DNA of 64,000 nt from assembly GCA_023159155.1 (NCBI GenBank), contig JAJNNX010000011.1, positions 1,028,288-1,092,287 of the forward strand. Direction: 5' to 3'. Within the stretch, counting starts at the first letter, position 1. Each line of letters starts with the position of its first letter. The translations under genes and the position numbers were made by a program. Below the pieces are notes generated by a model, which was not told where the DNA came from, searched no databases, and saw only the letters and a list, made by a program, of their open reading frames with translations. The DNA is from Ustulina deusta (Eukaryota > Ascomycota > Sordariomycetes > Xylariales > Xylariaceae). Positions 11,801-25,468 of the stretch are shown here, piece after piece.

Positions 11801-12995
11801 TTAAAATATTAATTTAGTATTTTAATATAATTTTAGGCTATTTATTAGTAGTTTGCCTAAGTATTACTTTTAAATAATTAAACAAATTTGTTTAGTATTA
11901 TTGCTAATATAATAGTTATTTTTTTATAGATTTTGTTTTTGCGGTTAATTTTTCTGTATTGCTTAGTTAATATATCTTAGAGCAAAAGTTCTATTTTTTT
12001 TGTTTTTTCTGGCTATTTTTTAGCTTTAGGGGCACAACTTCCCTCCTCCCACTACATTTCTTGGCACCTACTGTTAGTGGAAAAAGTGGACCGCCCATAC
12101 AATTTGTATGCGTGATTTACTGCACACACTAACAGCCACCCAAATGGACCAGAAATAGGAGTCTCGAGAGAGTTCCGGCTTTGGCACAGTCGATAACAGG
12201 CCTATTCTGCCAAGGGGCAGAAATATCGCGCAGGAATGTATTAAAAAAGGGTGGCTTTAATACAGCGCAAAGGCTTTGATATTGCCGTTTCTACGGCTGG
12301 CGGCGGGGGGCTTTAGCGGCACCCGTTCAAGTCACCGACGGGTTTTCCCCATGGGGTTTTACCGGCGTGAGCACGGGGGGTTTTGAACGGCACAAACGTT
12401 GTCTTCGGGACCGGTTGGGCCGGACGGGAGGAGGTTAACTACTAAAGCGAACGTTCAAGGGCGGTAGCGAGGGCGGTTGAAGAGCCGATCGGAACAAGTC
12501 TGGCGGATCGGGTTGTAGCGACCACGGACAATGGAATGTTGAGCCAACAAGCACGATCTGGTATCATTATACATATGTATGAAAGCTTACCACGTCCTAT
12601 ACCCTTCGGGAGGTCAGGAAGCGGGAGTATTCCCCCCTACGACGTTAAACAAATCAATCAATCAATCAATCAATTAGCTTTAGGGGCAGGTTTATAAATT
12701 ATATTTTTGTTTGCTTGGCTAGTTATAGGTTGGTTTGTATTAGCATATTAATAATTATTACTCCTATATATATATCTTCGAATATTACAGCAGGGCGTAA
12801 TAGTATTATTAGGTCCTATATTAGTAAAGTTTTTTAGCCGGAGCTAAAGATTATTACTAATTAGACCTTTAGTATTTTGTAGAGATTAGCTAAAAATTAG
12901 CGCTATTAGTGTTTTTGGTGTGTTGTCCGTACTACTACTAATAGTAGCTTGCGCACGGATGATAAATAGGAGGAAAGGTGAGGTTCTTTTAGCGA
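5805..12995 (-). mobile_element. Complete RIP-degraded LINE-type retrotransposon with 15-bp TSD
   Basis: The element occupies 5820-12980 and is flanked by a perfect 15-bp direct repeat aggttcttttagcga at 5805-5819 and 12981-12995. On the minus strand it ends in a (AATC)n-type tail (plus strand: TGAT repeats at 5820-5838), as non-LTR retrotransposons do. There are no LTRs. After subtracting the nested insertion it is about 6.5 kb, a full-length size for fungal LINEs such as the Tad group; the group assignment is inference. The body is very rich in T on the plus strand, with every long frame broken. That is expected of one-sided C-to-T mutation by RIP. Stretches such as GGCCCCTAAGGGCCCC near 7249-7265 survive because CpA sites, the preferred RIP target, are scarce there. 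The terminal ~80 bp at the 12.9 kb end (the element's 5' end) is less mutated. Confidence 0.85.
12020..12688 (+). mobile_element. Un-mutated 5'-truncated LINE nested in the RIPed LINE
   Basis: A GC-rich, unmutated 639-bp block (12035-12673) is flanked by a perfect 15-bp repeat ttagctttaggggca at 12020-12034 and 12674-12688. It ends on the plus strand in a repeated AATC tail directly preceded by TACGACGTTAAAC. That same 3'-terminal motif, in mutated form, ends the host LINE on the opposite strand, so the two belong to related families. No open reading frame of note is present: it is a 3'-UTR-sized fragment of the kind left by truncated target-primed reverse transcription. Because its TSD consists of already AT-shifted host sequence and the insert itself shows no RIP, it arrived after the host was mutated. 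Confidence 0.85.
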
Positions 12996-13579
12996 AGTGA
13001 CGCGAAGGGCACACATAGCCTATTATTGGAAAATATACGAGTTCGGACTGTAAATTTAGTGTACCAGATAAAATAGAAGCACGCGCATCCTATACCCCTT
13101 GAATATACCCATATGTAAGATTTTAACGGTGAGCTAATACACTTCATGCGCAACGAAGGCGAACAGGGAGACAAAATATGTCGTATTCAGAATGAAGCTA
13201 TGAAAATCTATAGAAAAAGGAGAAAAAAAGGAGGCAACAGTAGGAGGTATGCCAAAGTAAGTCTTCGATCCTGCTTACCGTGGCTTAATGTGTGTTGCAT
13301 AATACCCAAGCGTTGCAGCCACCCATGTCTTTGTCGTGATTGCAAGACAAACAACAATGTCGATCAAGATCTTGGATTAGAGATGGTCGGTTCTATTTTG
13401 ATGCTGAAAACATTGCCATGTGCCATGATATAAGTGCATAAATAAACACCACTGCAATAAGGAGGACACTAACGGTTACTACCGTGTCCCGACACGCGCC
13501 AGCTATCAGGATTTGCTCACATGTCTCTCGAGGGCTGTTCCCCCCCTCCAACTCTCCAATCCAACTTAGTCAACCTTAT
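12996..13579. other. Intergenic right of the LINE
   Basis: Normal-composition sequence. A 95-codon frame at 13146-13433 is lysine/arginine-rich with no family resemblance, and I do not accept it as a gene. Nothing else is seen. Confidence 0.35.
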
Positions 13580-13787
13580 AAAAATCCCGTTTAGCAAGAA
13601 CGCGTAATGCTGATGACCACACGCCTTTTGGAGTAATGAAAAGTAGCATATAGCAATAAAGAACAGGTGGATTCGGAGGAGATAGCTTTACGGACTTCCA
13701 CCATTCAAACATTGCGTGTTTTGCAGCTTTGATAGGCACAGAAATATTCGATCTCACCAAGCTCTCAGACCGAGACATATAGGCTGT
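13580..13787 (+). pseudogene. Decayed fragment of the GNAT/ankyrin gene
   Basis: About 200 bp align with the codons for roughly residues 350-428 of the gene at 2786-4681 (source bases about 3835-4070). The best-kept part, around 13735-13775, includes the stretch encoding EIFDLTKLSDRD almost unchanged. The copy has lost about 30 bp after GGATTCGGAGGAG and carries further mismatches. The tryptophan codon after DRDI has become TAG. It is flanked by unrelated sequence on both sides, so it is a small duplicated relic and not a degraded full gene. Antisense open frames over both loci look alike only because of this shared ancestry. Confidence 0.8.
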
Positions 13788-14917
13788 TTGCCAAACAGGC
13801 TGTACGCCCTCGGATATGCCGTACGGGCTTCAATCGCAGGCTTCGGTGATTAGCGAGAGACTATGTCATTTAGATTAAAGCTGAAGTGATTCAGCATTCG
13901 CTAATATAAGCCATATTAGGAGACTCCAGAGGTTGGAAAAGCTGCTAACATATCTAACAAGAGTCTGCTGGATCCTGATGCTACCATGGTGCGAGGGAGG
14001 TGGACTTGACAGAAAGAGGAAGACGAAAATGTAGGGCTTCGACACACTCTCTACACGCCTTAGGGCTGCCGTCCCCCCTCGCATTGTCGTTGCTGCTGCT
14101 AGTAATGGCGGTACTAGTAGTGGTGTTGTTGGTCAACTCATCACGTATCTTTGTAAGTATGATGATTACTGTGTCTAAAAAGGCCCAAATCATCACACGC
14201 GGAAGAATCTTAACAGTCGGCCATTTCTAGGCAAACCGAACAAGCCAGGTGAGCGAGAGCCTGCAAAGACCACGCCAGCCCAGACCAGCCAACTGCTTCC
14301 CCCCTGGAAAGAGACACTGCAGAAATGCCAGGAAATGATTGTCAAGATAACTTTCATTCCCCCCTTCACTGTCGGCCCTTCCCTCTTTCCCTCTTTTCCT
14401 ATCTGTTTCATTGACATGAGCAGGTACAAAGCTTAGCGCGGTCGACCACAGCCCCGAGACTTGACGTCAACGCACATCTACAAGTTATATGAATACACAG
14501 AGGCGCCTTTCGGCCCGCGTAGTTGGACGAGTGCATCGAGTAGCCTGCTTGCGGTATCGGTGCCTGGAAATACATGTTGATGTACCTGCCCTTCTAGGTA
14601 TAATATACCTACTACGTAGGTACCTACATAGTAATTAGATAGCTGGGAGGTGAACCAGTTTAGACCTAGCTGTAGGCGGTGGAAGCGGTATTCCTGATAT
14701 GGTGTCATAATCAGTTAAGTAAAGCTTCTTAAAGAATGAAAACTAATGTACTATCACTGGTCCTAAGATAACTCGTGCGGTGTCCATGAACTTCCTCGAT
14801 CAATGACTCTTGAATGGTGTTTCATCTATGAGCAACAATAGGGGCTCTATTCGTTATCACCCTATCAAAGTCTAATGCTTTTATACATATGCGTTACAGT
14901 CTAGATCCTAGGCCGTA
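13788..14917. other. Intergenic without recognisable gene
   Basis: Several open frames of 60-78 codons exist on both strands (for example 14193-14429 minus) but none shows a domain, signal or intron pattern I trust. A palindromic CCTACTACGTAGG-type motif lies near 14607-14625. The 3' end of the next minus-strand gene begins at 14918. Confidence 0.35.
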
Positions 14918-15716
14918 TTATCGTAGCTTCAATAGCTCTCTACCTTTCCTCACGATACGAGCGTTGTTAATAACGGAGCTCTCTTCCTCACCATCAATGG
15001 CAAGGTATGTCATGAATGCGCCCAGCTCTTCAATTCGGACGCACCAATTATCCCCCAGTATCGAAGCCACGGTTCGAGAGCCCGTCATTGCGTCAGTCGC
15101 AACCCCCCCTGGCCTAACGACGAGAATCTTCCATCTGTCGGCATTACTATCTCCGAACTCAAGAGCTTTCGCCTCGCCCAAACCCTACAGAAACGTCAGA
15201 TTTAGAAGCTCATATACAAGTCAGACCCTACCCTAATTTTGCGCGGGTATTCCAGAAGCCACAACTTCTTTTCTTGATCATGACGCGTAAACATTCCGCC
15301 TAGATGGATATATCGGAATCGAGGCCTCGTTGGTTTCGTTTCTAGCACCCGCGCCATTTGCTCTAAGAATGCGAGGGGGTATTCTAAGTCGGCCGTGCGG
15401 CTCCCTTTATATGATCCCATCGCCCTGTAGGCACCCAGTGCGTTAATAGGGTCCCAATTGGCTAATAACGGCTTTTCGTGTTCTGGCCGACTTACCAGAT
15501 CATCCCCGCAGCATCTGCGTGCGCTTGCAAAACGTCTTCCGGCCATTGTGAAAAATCCTCAATCAGAACACACTTGAGCTTCGTATGGTTCGATACGTCG
15601 GCGGGCAAGTTACGTCGCACAAATGCCACGACGGTGGATATGTCGGGATGGGAGAGACATTGAGCAAGGCATTCGCCTCCAATGGAACCACTTGCGCCAG
15701 TGATGAGGACCTTCAT
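14918..15716 (-). CDS. NAD(P)-binding Rossmann-fold (SDR/epimerase-like) protein
   Basis: Exons 15496-15716, 15232-15424 and 14918-15184 (introns of 71 and 47 nt) encode 226 residues. The N-terminus MKVLITGASGSIGG has the dinucleotide-binding TGxxGxxG signature (residues 6-13). Later conserved-looking segments are RYIHLGGMF, the VRPGGVATDAMTG stretch typical after the last core strand, and EELGAFMTYLAID near the C-terminus. An obvious catalytic YxxxK is not visible, so it may be a sensor-type or atypical member of the epimerase/dehydratase group; substrate is unknown. The first intron is in phase 2, joining TG to G to make a tryptophan; the second is in phase 0. The ATG at 15716 is preferred over an upstream in-frame ATG because the Rossmann motif starts right after it. 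Repeated GCGGAGTT boxes lie 150-220 bp upstream. Confidence 0.8.
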
Positions 15717-15864
15717 CTCAGGAAGGACGGCGATGATGATTTTGGAAGAGTGAAACAGGCGGAATAGGAACTCCCTTTTAAGGATCAACTGAAAAGGGAG
15801 CTCCCATAGATTGATTACGTTTTGAAGAATATATATGCGGGAGCGGATATTCGAGATGCGGTTT

Positions 15865-15933
15865 GCGGAGTTCGGGTGAATCCCGCCAGGCTTGCCCCCG
15901 GTCGGCGGAGTTGTGAAGTCCCTTGGCGGAGTT
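15865..15933. promoter_or_regulatory. Three GCGGAGTT boxes upstream of the SDR-like gene
   Basis: The octamer GCGGAGTT occurs at 15865-15872, 15905-15912 and 15926-15933, all in the same orientation (AACTCCGC relative to the gene), about 150-215 bp upstream of the start codon at 15716. CGG-containing repeats are the usual targets of fungal Zn(II)2Cys6 regulators, so these are plausible operator sites. The factor is unknown and the role is inference from motif type and position. Confidence 0.45.
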
Positions 15934-16085
15934 TGAAGCCGCCGCATCTCGGCCAAGCCCAAGCGGGGGCAGGCATCTCTGTACCTAGGCCAGGGTATGA
16001 GTGGTGTTCCGCCTGCATCCCCGGAGCGCCGAACTTCCGTCCGTATCTACCCAAACGAAAGCTACTAGATACAACCGCCGAGATG

Positions 16086-17155
16086 TTAGCCAGAATGAAA
16101 TCTTCGAGTACACTCCAGAATCCCCTTGTGCTTCATAGCATGGGCGAAGTCGGTCGTGATAAGCTCATCCTCATCTTCTCATGCTCTTATGATCTTGCGC
16201 GCGATAGCCTTTCGCGTTTGCCTCTCTTCTCCTCGCTTAAGCATTTCTACCACACCAGTCTTGATTTCATTTTCTGCGCAATAAGCTTCGCCCAGAATGG
16301 TGCTAGGACATATGATGGGTAGGCGCACAGGCCGTTCGTCCAGATGAGCCGCCGCGTAAGGATGCATTTCTTGTGAAGGTGTATCGGAGAGAGCACGAAG
16401 GGCCTCTTTCCCCGGTTCTAAGGGCCATAACTAGCGAGGCTAAAGAATGCTACGACCAACGAAATGAAGATCGAGGGTGTAGCGCTGATTTGGCTTGTCG
16501 TTGGTGGGGTAGGCGGGGTGGTCTTCGCTCACTCCTGGCGGAGCCAGCAGTTCAATGCTGCGTTTTCTATGTATGCACTCACGAAGTAGTCGCTTTTCAT
16601 TTCGGCCGCGAGCTGCGATGCTGGCGTGGCGGTGGACAACATTGGGGGCGAGGTACTCGTGCAGCACCACACGATACAGACCCCGAATTCCACGTTGACG
16701 GCTCGTGGATGACTTGTACAGTCCCGGTCGGAAGAGTCAAGTCGGCGATTATCTGAAAGAAACGTTGGGTTTCGGAGCGCAATGTGTCTTGCTACGCGTA
16801 TGTGTGGGTGGGTGGGCTGCCATGGTGTGGTGACACTTCTTCAACAAAAGAGTCGGGCGGGTTGAACCAATGATTCCAATGATGAACTGCGATGCACTGT
16901 GGCTGATAAGAGGGGAACAGACGTGTATATTGCTGAGCCCTTCACCAACCTCTGCTTTTCGCGCGCAACAATCACGACATTCGATCACATCTCGGCCAGC
17001 TGCCGTCTAGGTGCAAGGCCCAGGCCTCGCGAGCCGCCGGTCACGACGACCATCTACCGCATTCAGTTGATCAGCCGCCGTCGTACACCGCATGGTGTGG
17101 CGGAGGAGTGACTGCGTACCTTGTTCAGCGCCTGAACTTCATTTCTTGACAGCAT
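16086..17155 (-). pseudogene. ksr1: Broken 3-ketodihydrosphingosine reductase (KSR1/TSC10 family)
   Basis: A first exon at 17120-17155 with a good donor (GTACGC) and an intron to 17054 leads into VVVTGGSRGLG, the cofactor motif of short-chain dehydrogenases. Further pieces on the same strand, in changing frames, follow the family order: NVVIVARE, QRFFQIIADLT, IVWCC, MKSDYFVSAYIENAALNCWL, ALRALSDTPSQEM and ELITTDF. This matches 3-ketodihydrosphingosine reductase, the second step of sphingolipid synthesis at the ER. It cannot be functional. There are in-frame stops at 16985-16987, 16529-16531, 16418-16420 and 16179-16181, plus at least two frame changes (near 16700 and near 16420). The region of the catalytic YxxxK is disrupted by the TAG at 16418. 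It is not heavily AT-shifted, so the damage is ordinary decay, not strong RIP. A functional copy presumably exists elsewhere because the enzyme is normally essential. Confidence 0.8.
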
Positions 17156-21149
<3,994 letters not shown>

Positions 21150-21555
21150 GAAGGTCGGGAGGACTGGATGCGAGAAGGATCAGAGACAGGTGAATGTGGG
21201 TTCAGTAAGGTGCAGGTACCGAGTTTTCGCGGGCGCGTCAAATGGCTTTGCACATGGACATTAGTCTGAATAATGCGTGATATTAGCACGTGGATATCAT
21301 GGCAATTTGGTTTGGGTGTCCCTATCTATGATCACAGCTGCCAGCGCCACCGATATGATCGAGTCCCCGTCTACCAATTGCAGCGAATAGCCTCTATAAT
21401 TACAGGACTTTGAGTAATTAGTTGTGCCCGTATTAACCCCGACGACCTTCCCATAAGGATCTTCTTCGTCACTCCTTGATCCTCCTGCACCTTGTCGGTC
21501 CCACGGTACGTATACAATATCTTCAAACAACCCAAGCGCCCAGCTTGCCTACCTT
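21150..21555. other. Intergenic between convergent genes
   Basis: The 3' flanks of the GH2 gene and of the next minus-strand gene. No gene or repeat is seen. Confidence 0.35.
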
Positions 21556-22179
21556 CTACCTTTGGTCATGTTGCGGTACGGTGTTGCCGCTCTGCTCCGT
21601 GACAGTCGACGGGCTTGACGGGGTCTTTCCGGGGGGAGACTTCTCATTTGCCGTCTGATATCTCGCCACAGGTACTTGTATTCCTCTATTGAGACTCCCT
21701 GTTAGTTGGAAATCCACAAAGACGCCGTGGATGGAGATAGAGGGGAAAAAGACATACTGTAAGTCTTGTAATGCGCCCTTTTGCACTCGGCTTGATGTTC
21801 GACAAGCTTGGGGCAAAATCGACTGAGAGTAGAAGACATCTGGTGGAGCGTTATGAGCCGGTTTTCGAGGAAGTATACCTGGCGCATATAGTCTTTAAAG
21901 CTGTCGAATGACGAGTAGAGGGGTGGAAGTTGGCTGTGGGTCTGTTTTAGGTTGTCGAGTAGGACGCGGTAGGTTTGATGGTTTGGGTCGGAAAGTGCAG
22001 GGAAAAACTGCTGCACCGAGTTCCTCCCGAAATTCGCGTGAGTAGCGTACTTCATGATCTTCCGCTCGGTTTTGTTGCGAGCACTGGGGCTGCGGGTGGC
22101 ATTGGAAGCTGGCATCGGAAGCTCTGACATTAGATGAAGTGCATAGATAGTATAGGTGAAAGGGGGACAACTTACCCAT
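21556..22179 (-). CDS. Uncharacterised small protein, three exons
   Basis: Proposed exons 22176-22179 (only ATGG), 21758-22123 and 21556-21698 encode 170 residues. Both introns have strong signals: GTAAGT...TGTCAG (52 nt) and GTATGT...ACTAACAG (59 nt, with a near-consensus branch site). The protein begins MELPMPASNATRSPSARNK, is basic in the first 35 residues, then has a helical-looking middle (QTYRVLLDNLKQTHSQL, SFDSFKDYMRQVYFLENRL). It ends in a low-complexity P/S/T/Q-rich tail. No domain is recognised. The four-base first exon is unusual; an alternative is that translation starts at a later Met and the first intron is in the 5' leader. It lies in the same orientation as the next uncharacterised gene. 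Confidence 0.5.
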
Positions 22180-22765
22180 CGTCTTCTTATGGAAGCCTGT
22201 AAGAGAATTAAGAGTGGCGATAGGCAGATGGTAATGGGGAACGAGAGAGAGAGAAGACCGGGATGTGGCAGAGATGAAGGAAGCTGTCTCGTTGTGCTTG
22301 ACAAGGACTGTGGATTTCTATCGTTGTTGGAAACCTCACGAATGAGTAATCATACATTCACCCCTGTCTGCGGGGGATTGCGCATCTACCTAAAGATCAA
22401 TGTTTGCTTCCAAGTATGTGACTATTAAGGAGCATTCATGCATTTTTACTTTGTGTTGCATAGGTCCCCCTTACATTACATTACGTAAGGTGAAACTCCA
22501 ACCGCCAGAAAGGGGTATATTTTTTTGCTGAAGAGTTCTCTGTTGGCTTTGCAGAGATGAATCTGGCAAAAAATAGTTCGTCCTTGGTGCTGTGAAAATT
22601 AACATTTAATATGTCTACAATGTGGATTAAAGACGTTGAACAAGTTAATAGCTAAAGTTGTAGTCTATCTCCTATAGCGCCGCCTCCAAACTACACCAAT
22701 AGATCATTTGATGAGGCAATATTTGCCCTGCCCCCGCAGATGCGAGGTGTCCATACATCAGGACA
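22180..22765. other. Intergenic between two small minus-strand genes
   Basis: No further exon is recognised. It contains the likely promoter of the gene at 21556-22179 and the 3' end of the gene at 22766-23415. Nothing repetitive is seen. Confidence 0.35.
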
Positions 22766-23415
22766 TCAATTTTCAGTCTTGATGAACACATCCTCAGCTC
22801 CAGGGGGACGACCTTGCGCAAGGGCGACAAGTATAGGGTCCCCGCATCCTGCCCACACCGCTAACACGTGAGACAAAATCTCGACTTGTCTAAGTGCCGA
22901 GGGTATTCTCCATATTCTCCTATTCTCCATCTCGATAGTCATCATCCTTACATCCAACTCCATCATCTGGGTCATTAGTGTATGCGAGTAACCCCCGACG
23001 TGAATGGCTGTAGCAACTGTGTTAGTTTTTCTCTGGAATAGACATCTGAGAAATATGGGGAAGAAGCGAAAATATTTCTCTCAAGCCGAGCAGGCGACAA
23101 GAGCATCTCCATGCACCTCAACTACTTACCCTGCTGTGCAAGTTGAACCGAGGCCCTCTCGACTATTTCCTTCTGCTCCCTAAGGCCGTGAGAAGCTCTC
23201 TCCAACATATCCTTCAGCGGTTGGTATTGCTCAAGTTCCTGGGGGCTCCTCCGTGGCGCATGGCTGGGCCTGAATGGCGATGTCTCGGTTTGCGAGTCTC
23301 TCAGCAGCGTGATCTTGAGAAGAGCGATGTTTTCGAGGTCACCCTTAATCGATTTCCAGATTTCGTAATCTTGGTTGGTAACGAAGAACTGACTTTGGAG
23401 GTACGCGTCTGCCAT
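22766..23415 (-). CDS. Uncharacterised alpha-helical protein, two exons
   Basis: Exons 23130-23415 and 22766-23016 encode 178 residues. The 113-nt intron starts GTAAGT and ends ACTAACACAG; the phase-1 join creates a valine and a continuous frame. Residues about 60-95 (EQYQPLKDMLERASHGLREQ...) look like an amphipathic helix. Residues about 112-130 (MTQMMELDVRMMTIEME) are methionine-rich and helical. The C-terminal third (VLAVWAGCGDPILVALAQG) is more hydrophobic but too short and polar to call a confident membrane span. No family is recognised. The clear splice signals are the main reason to accept it as real. Confidence 0.55.
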
Positions 23416-24970
23416 CGTATGGAATATTGATAATGATCAGTGGAAGACGAGCTGAGTATGCGAGATTCGGTAGGAAATCAAAAAATTGTTGTTGAGATTG
23501 AATCGATGGGCCCTCTCTTGCGCATTCGCATCAAAATCTCGAGGCTGAGGTCGCAATATATAAGTAAGCTTAGTTCATGAAGTCCATAGTTGCCAAGATG
23601 GGCATGTTTGCGTTATGCAAGGGTAAGTAGTGCAAATCTGGCCTGCAAGGGCCTCGGGCGTCCATTCCCATAAAAGATTCAAGGCTTGTGGTTTATTGGA
23701 TACCCCTTGCCTTTCCTGTTGGTGTAGACTAACAACTGTCTCTAGGCTGTGAGGAGATATCGCAGTGGTCGCCAATGGCATAGCCATTAGGCAACAGGTT
23801 TTGCGACCAATTTAAGAACGTTCCTAGGATCCACAAACACCACCTTGTTTGCAACCAAGGGGCAGAAGGTGCTAAAGAGGGCCAGATATAAATGAACGGT
23901 TGTCCGAGAGGCAGTTGTGTTCGCCTAGTGTGCCCGCGGCTCCAGTGGCAAACACAGCATAAGATAGTATGTTTCCTATCAGATTTAAAAGACCCGTGGC
24001 AAAATGAATACATGTTAGCCGGAACTCGGTGCTCCTGTCATGACACATAAAATAAAGTACGCAATCTGTAGCAGTCAGCGGATGTATATCAACCAAGTCC
24101 AAATCTAAAACCTGTTCCCCCCTTGCTCGTGTTTTGGATATTTGTTTCTAGCTTGGACTGCAGACCAATCTGATGTTCCTCTCGTAGGCTGAAGAAAGGG
24201 ATGAATTTGCGGGGCACCCGTGGCACCCGTGAGTAAGGTACTGCCAGAGCTGGCTGCAATCCATTGGTTACCGCCAAATCTCTCCCGTCTCCCATTCGCA
24301 CCTTTTGACTGAACTTTTTGCTCGATTCTTCCTGTGACTGTTTACCCTGCCCCCCGGAAGGCTTCTCTCCAATGTTCATTCATGGTATAATTATATAATC
24401 CCAGCTTTAGTCCCTCCTCCAGGCTGTGTAAACGATATGATGGCGAGACATATATACGATGCTATCGTATTGCGCCTGCGGAAGGGTTGTAATGCACAAT
24501 GCTTTCGCAGACGTTTTGGGCGTGAACAAGGTCAAATGCTCCTCTCACATATCTGACCTGTAGTACAGATTTCAACGTCCCGGCATACAGCTCCGGCTGC
24601 TTCTCCTAATCGAAGTGCCCTCGCCTGTGGTTAATATCCGTCCAACCAAACATTGATAGCCTAGTAGATTATACTTATAGCTGTTTTATATCTAGCGCTT
24701 TTAAGAGATATCCCCCTATTTGTTTTTTAGTTGTAATATAACTAACCTTTATATATTAAAATATAATAATTTAATAGTATCTGATTTTTGCTGTGGATCT
24801 ATGAACTTGAAATGAGATGTGGAAAAAAAATGGTCTAGAGTCTTTAAAGCCCTCAGATTACTAACGATAGTACGCGGCACAGAGTCCCGTCACGCATTCA
24901 GGGGATCCGACAATAATAGCATTAGTAGCTCCCCCAGTCGCCCTTAAGGCCCCAGTTCCCCTTGACCTTT
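23416..24970. other. Intergenic, possibly holding gene debris
   Basis: Overlapping minus-strand frames at 23575-24379 include one hydrophobic stretch (GLLNLIGNILSYAVFATGAAG, near 23940-24000) that could be a membrane span. Stops and frame changes occur throughout and I could not build a spliced gene. A short AT-rich patch at about 24660-24790 looks RIP-like. No other feature is seen. Confidence 0.3.
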
Positions 24971-25058
24971 GTGTAAGGACTACCTTACACATGCGAGATT
25001 CGAACTCGTCACATTTAGAGATAAGTATTACTACTTTGTCTCTATGACCACTAGACCA
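24971..25058 (-). other. tRNA-like module, possibly a SINE head
   Basis: Read on the minus strand from 25058, TGGTCTAGTGGTCA matches an RNA polymerase III A box / D-arm: GTCT pairs with AGAC around an 11-nt loop. About 40 nt later GAGTTCGAATCTC (25007-24995) matches a B box / T-arm. The anticodon arm is abnormal: AAGTA and TACTT leave only a 4-nt loop. The acceptor ends pair poorly, so this is not a working tRNA gene. It is followed by a perfect 8-bp hairpin GTGTAAGG-TAGT-CCTTACAC (24971-24990). A tRNA-derived SINE or a decayed tRNA gene fits best; I cannot see its far end or a TSD. Confidence 0.5.
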
Positions 25059-25468
25059 TGTTGGTCGAGGGAATGGCACTGTATTTTGATCTATATACAT
25101 CCACACGCAGCTGTAACCACATGCTGCCACAGTATTCAGAGCCTCAGGCATCCATCTTCCATTGTTATGTACCTCGGTACCATTGTTGTGTGGCAGTCCA
25201 TTGTGATGTGCCTACTGCTATATACCTTCTGCTAGATATGCCTATTGTTATGTACATGTGGCTACGTACTTCTTGTCTTGTATCTAGGTACCTATTGTTT
25301 TTGCCGCCTGGTTAGTGAATGCTACTCTGCGACCTTAGCTTCCCTCACGACTGCTGATTCCACAATACTCGCAATAGTCCAAGATATCGCCTTTTGCACG
25401 CTCTCAGAACTTCATAGACATTTTCACCTGCCACTACTACCCCTACTCCTACAATCATTCTCCCCAAC
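25059..25468. other. Promoter region of the acidic-tailed gene
   Basis: The region contains several loosely repeated GCCTATTGTTATGTAC / GTGCCTACTGCTATATAC motifs between about 25165 and 25300 but no gene. An open frame runs through from 25245, but its upstream part lacks protein character and is replaced by the intron-containing model starting at 25469. Confidence 0.35.

Noticed and set aside
14193..14429. Minus-strand 78-codon open frame
   Set aside because: No motif, no splice context and poor protein character.
16440..16670. Separate short gene with frame starting VLHEYLAPN
   Set aside because: It is an out-of-frame reading of the KSR1-family pseudogene; the family motifs lie in the other frame.
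23575..24379. Possible membrane-protein gene on the minus strand
   Set aside because: One hydrophobic stretch only; I could not join frames with credible introns, and stops are frequent.
24961..25070. Functional tRNA gene
   Set aside because: The anticodon arm has too small a loop and the acceptor stem pairs poorly, so only a tRNA-like relic or SINE head is claimed.
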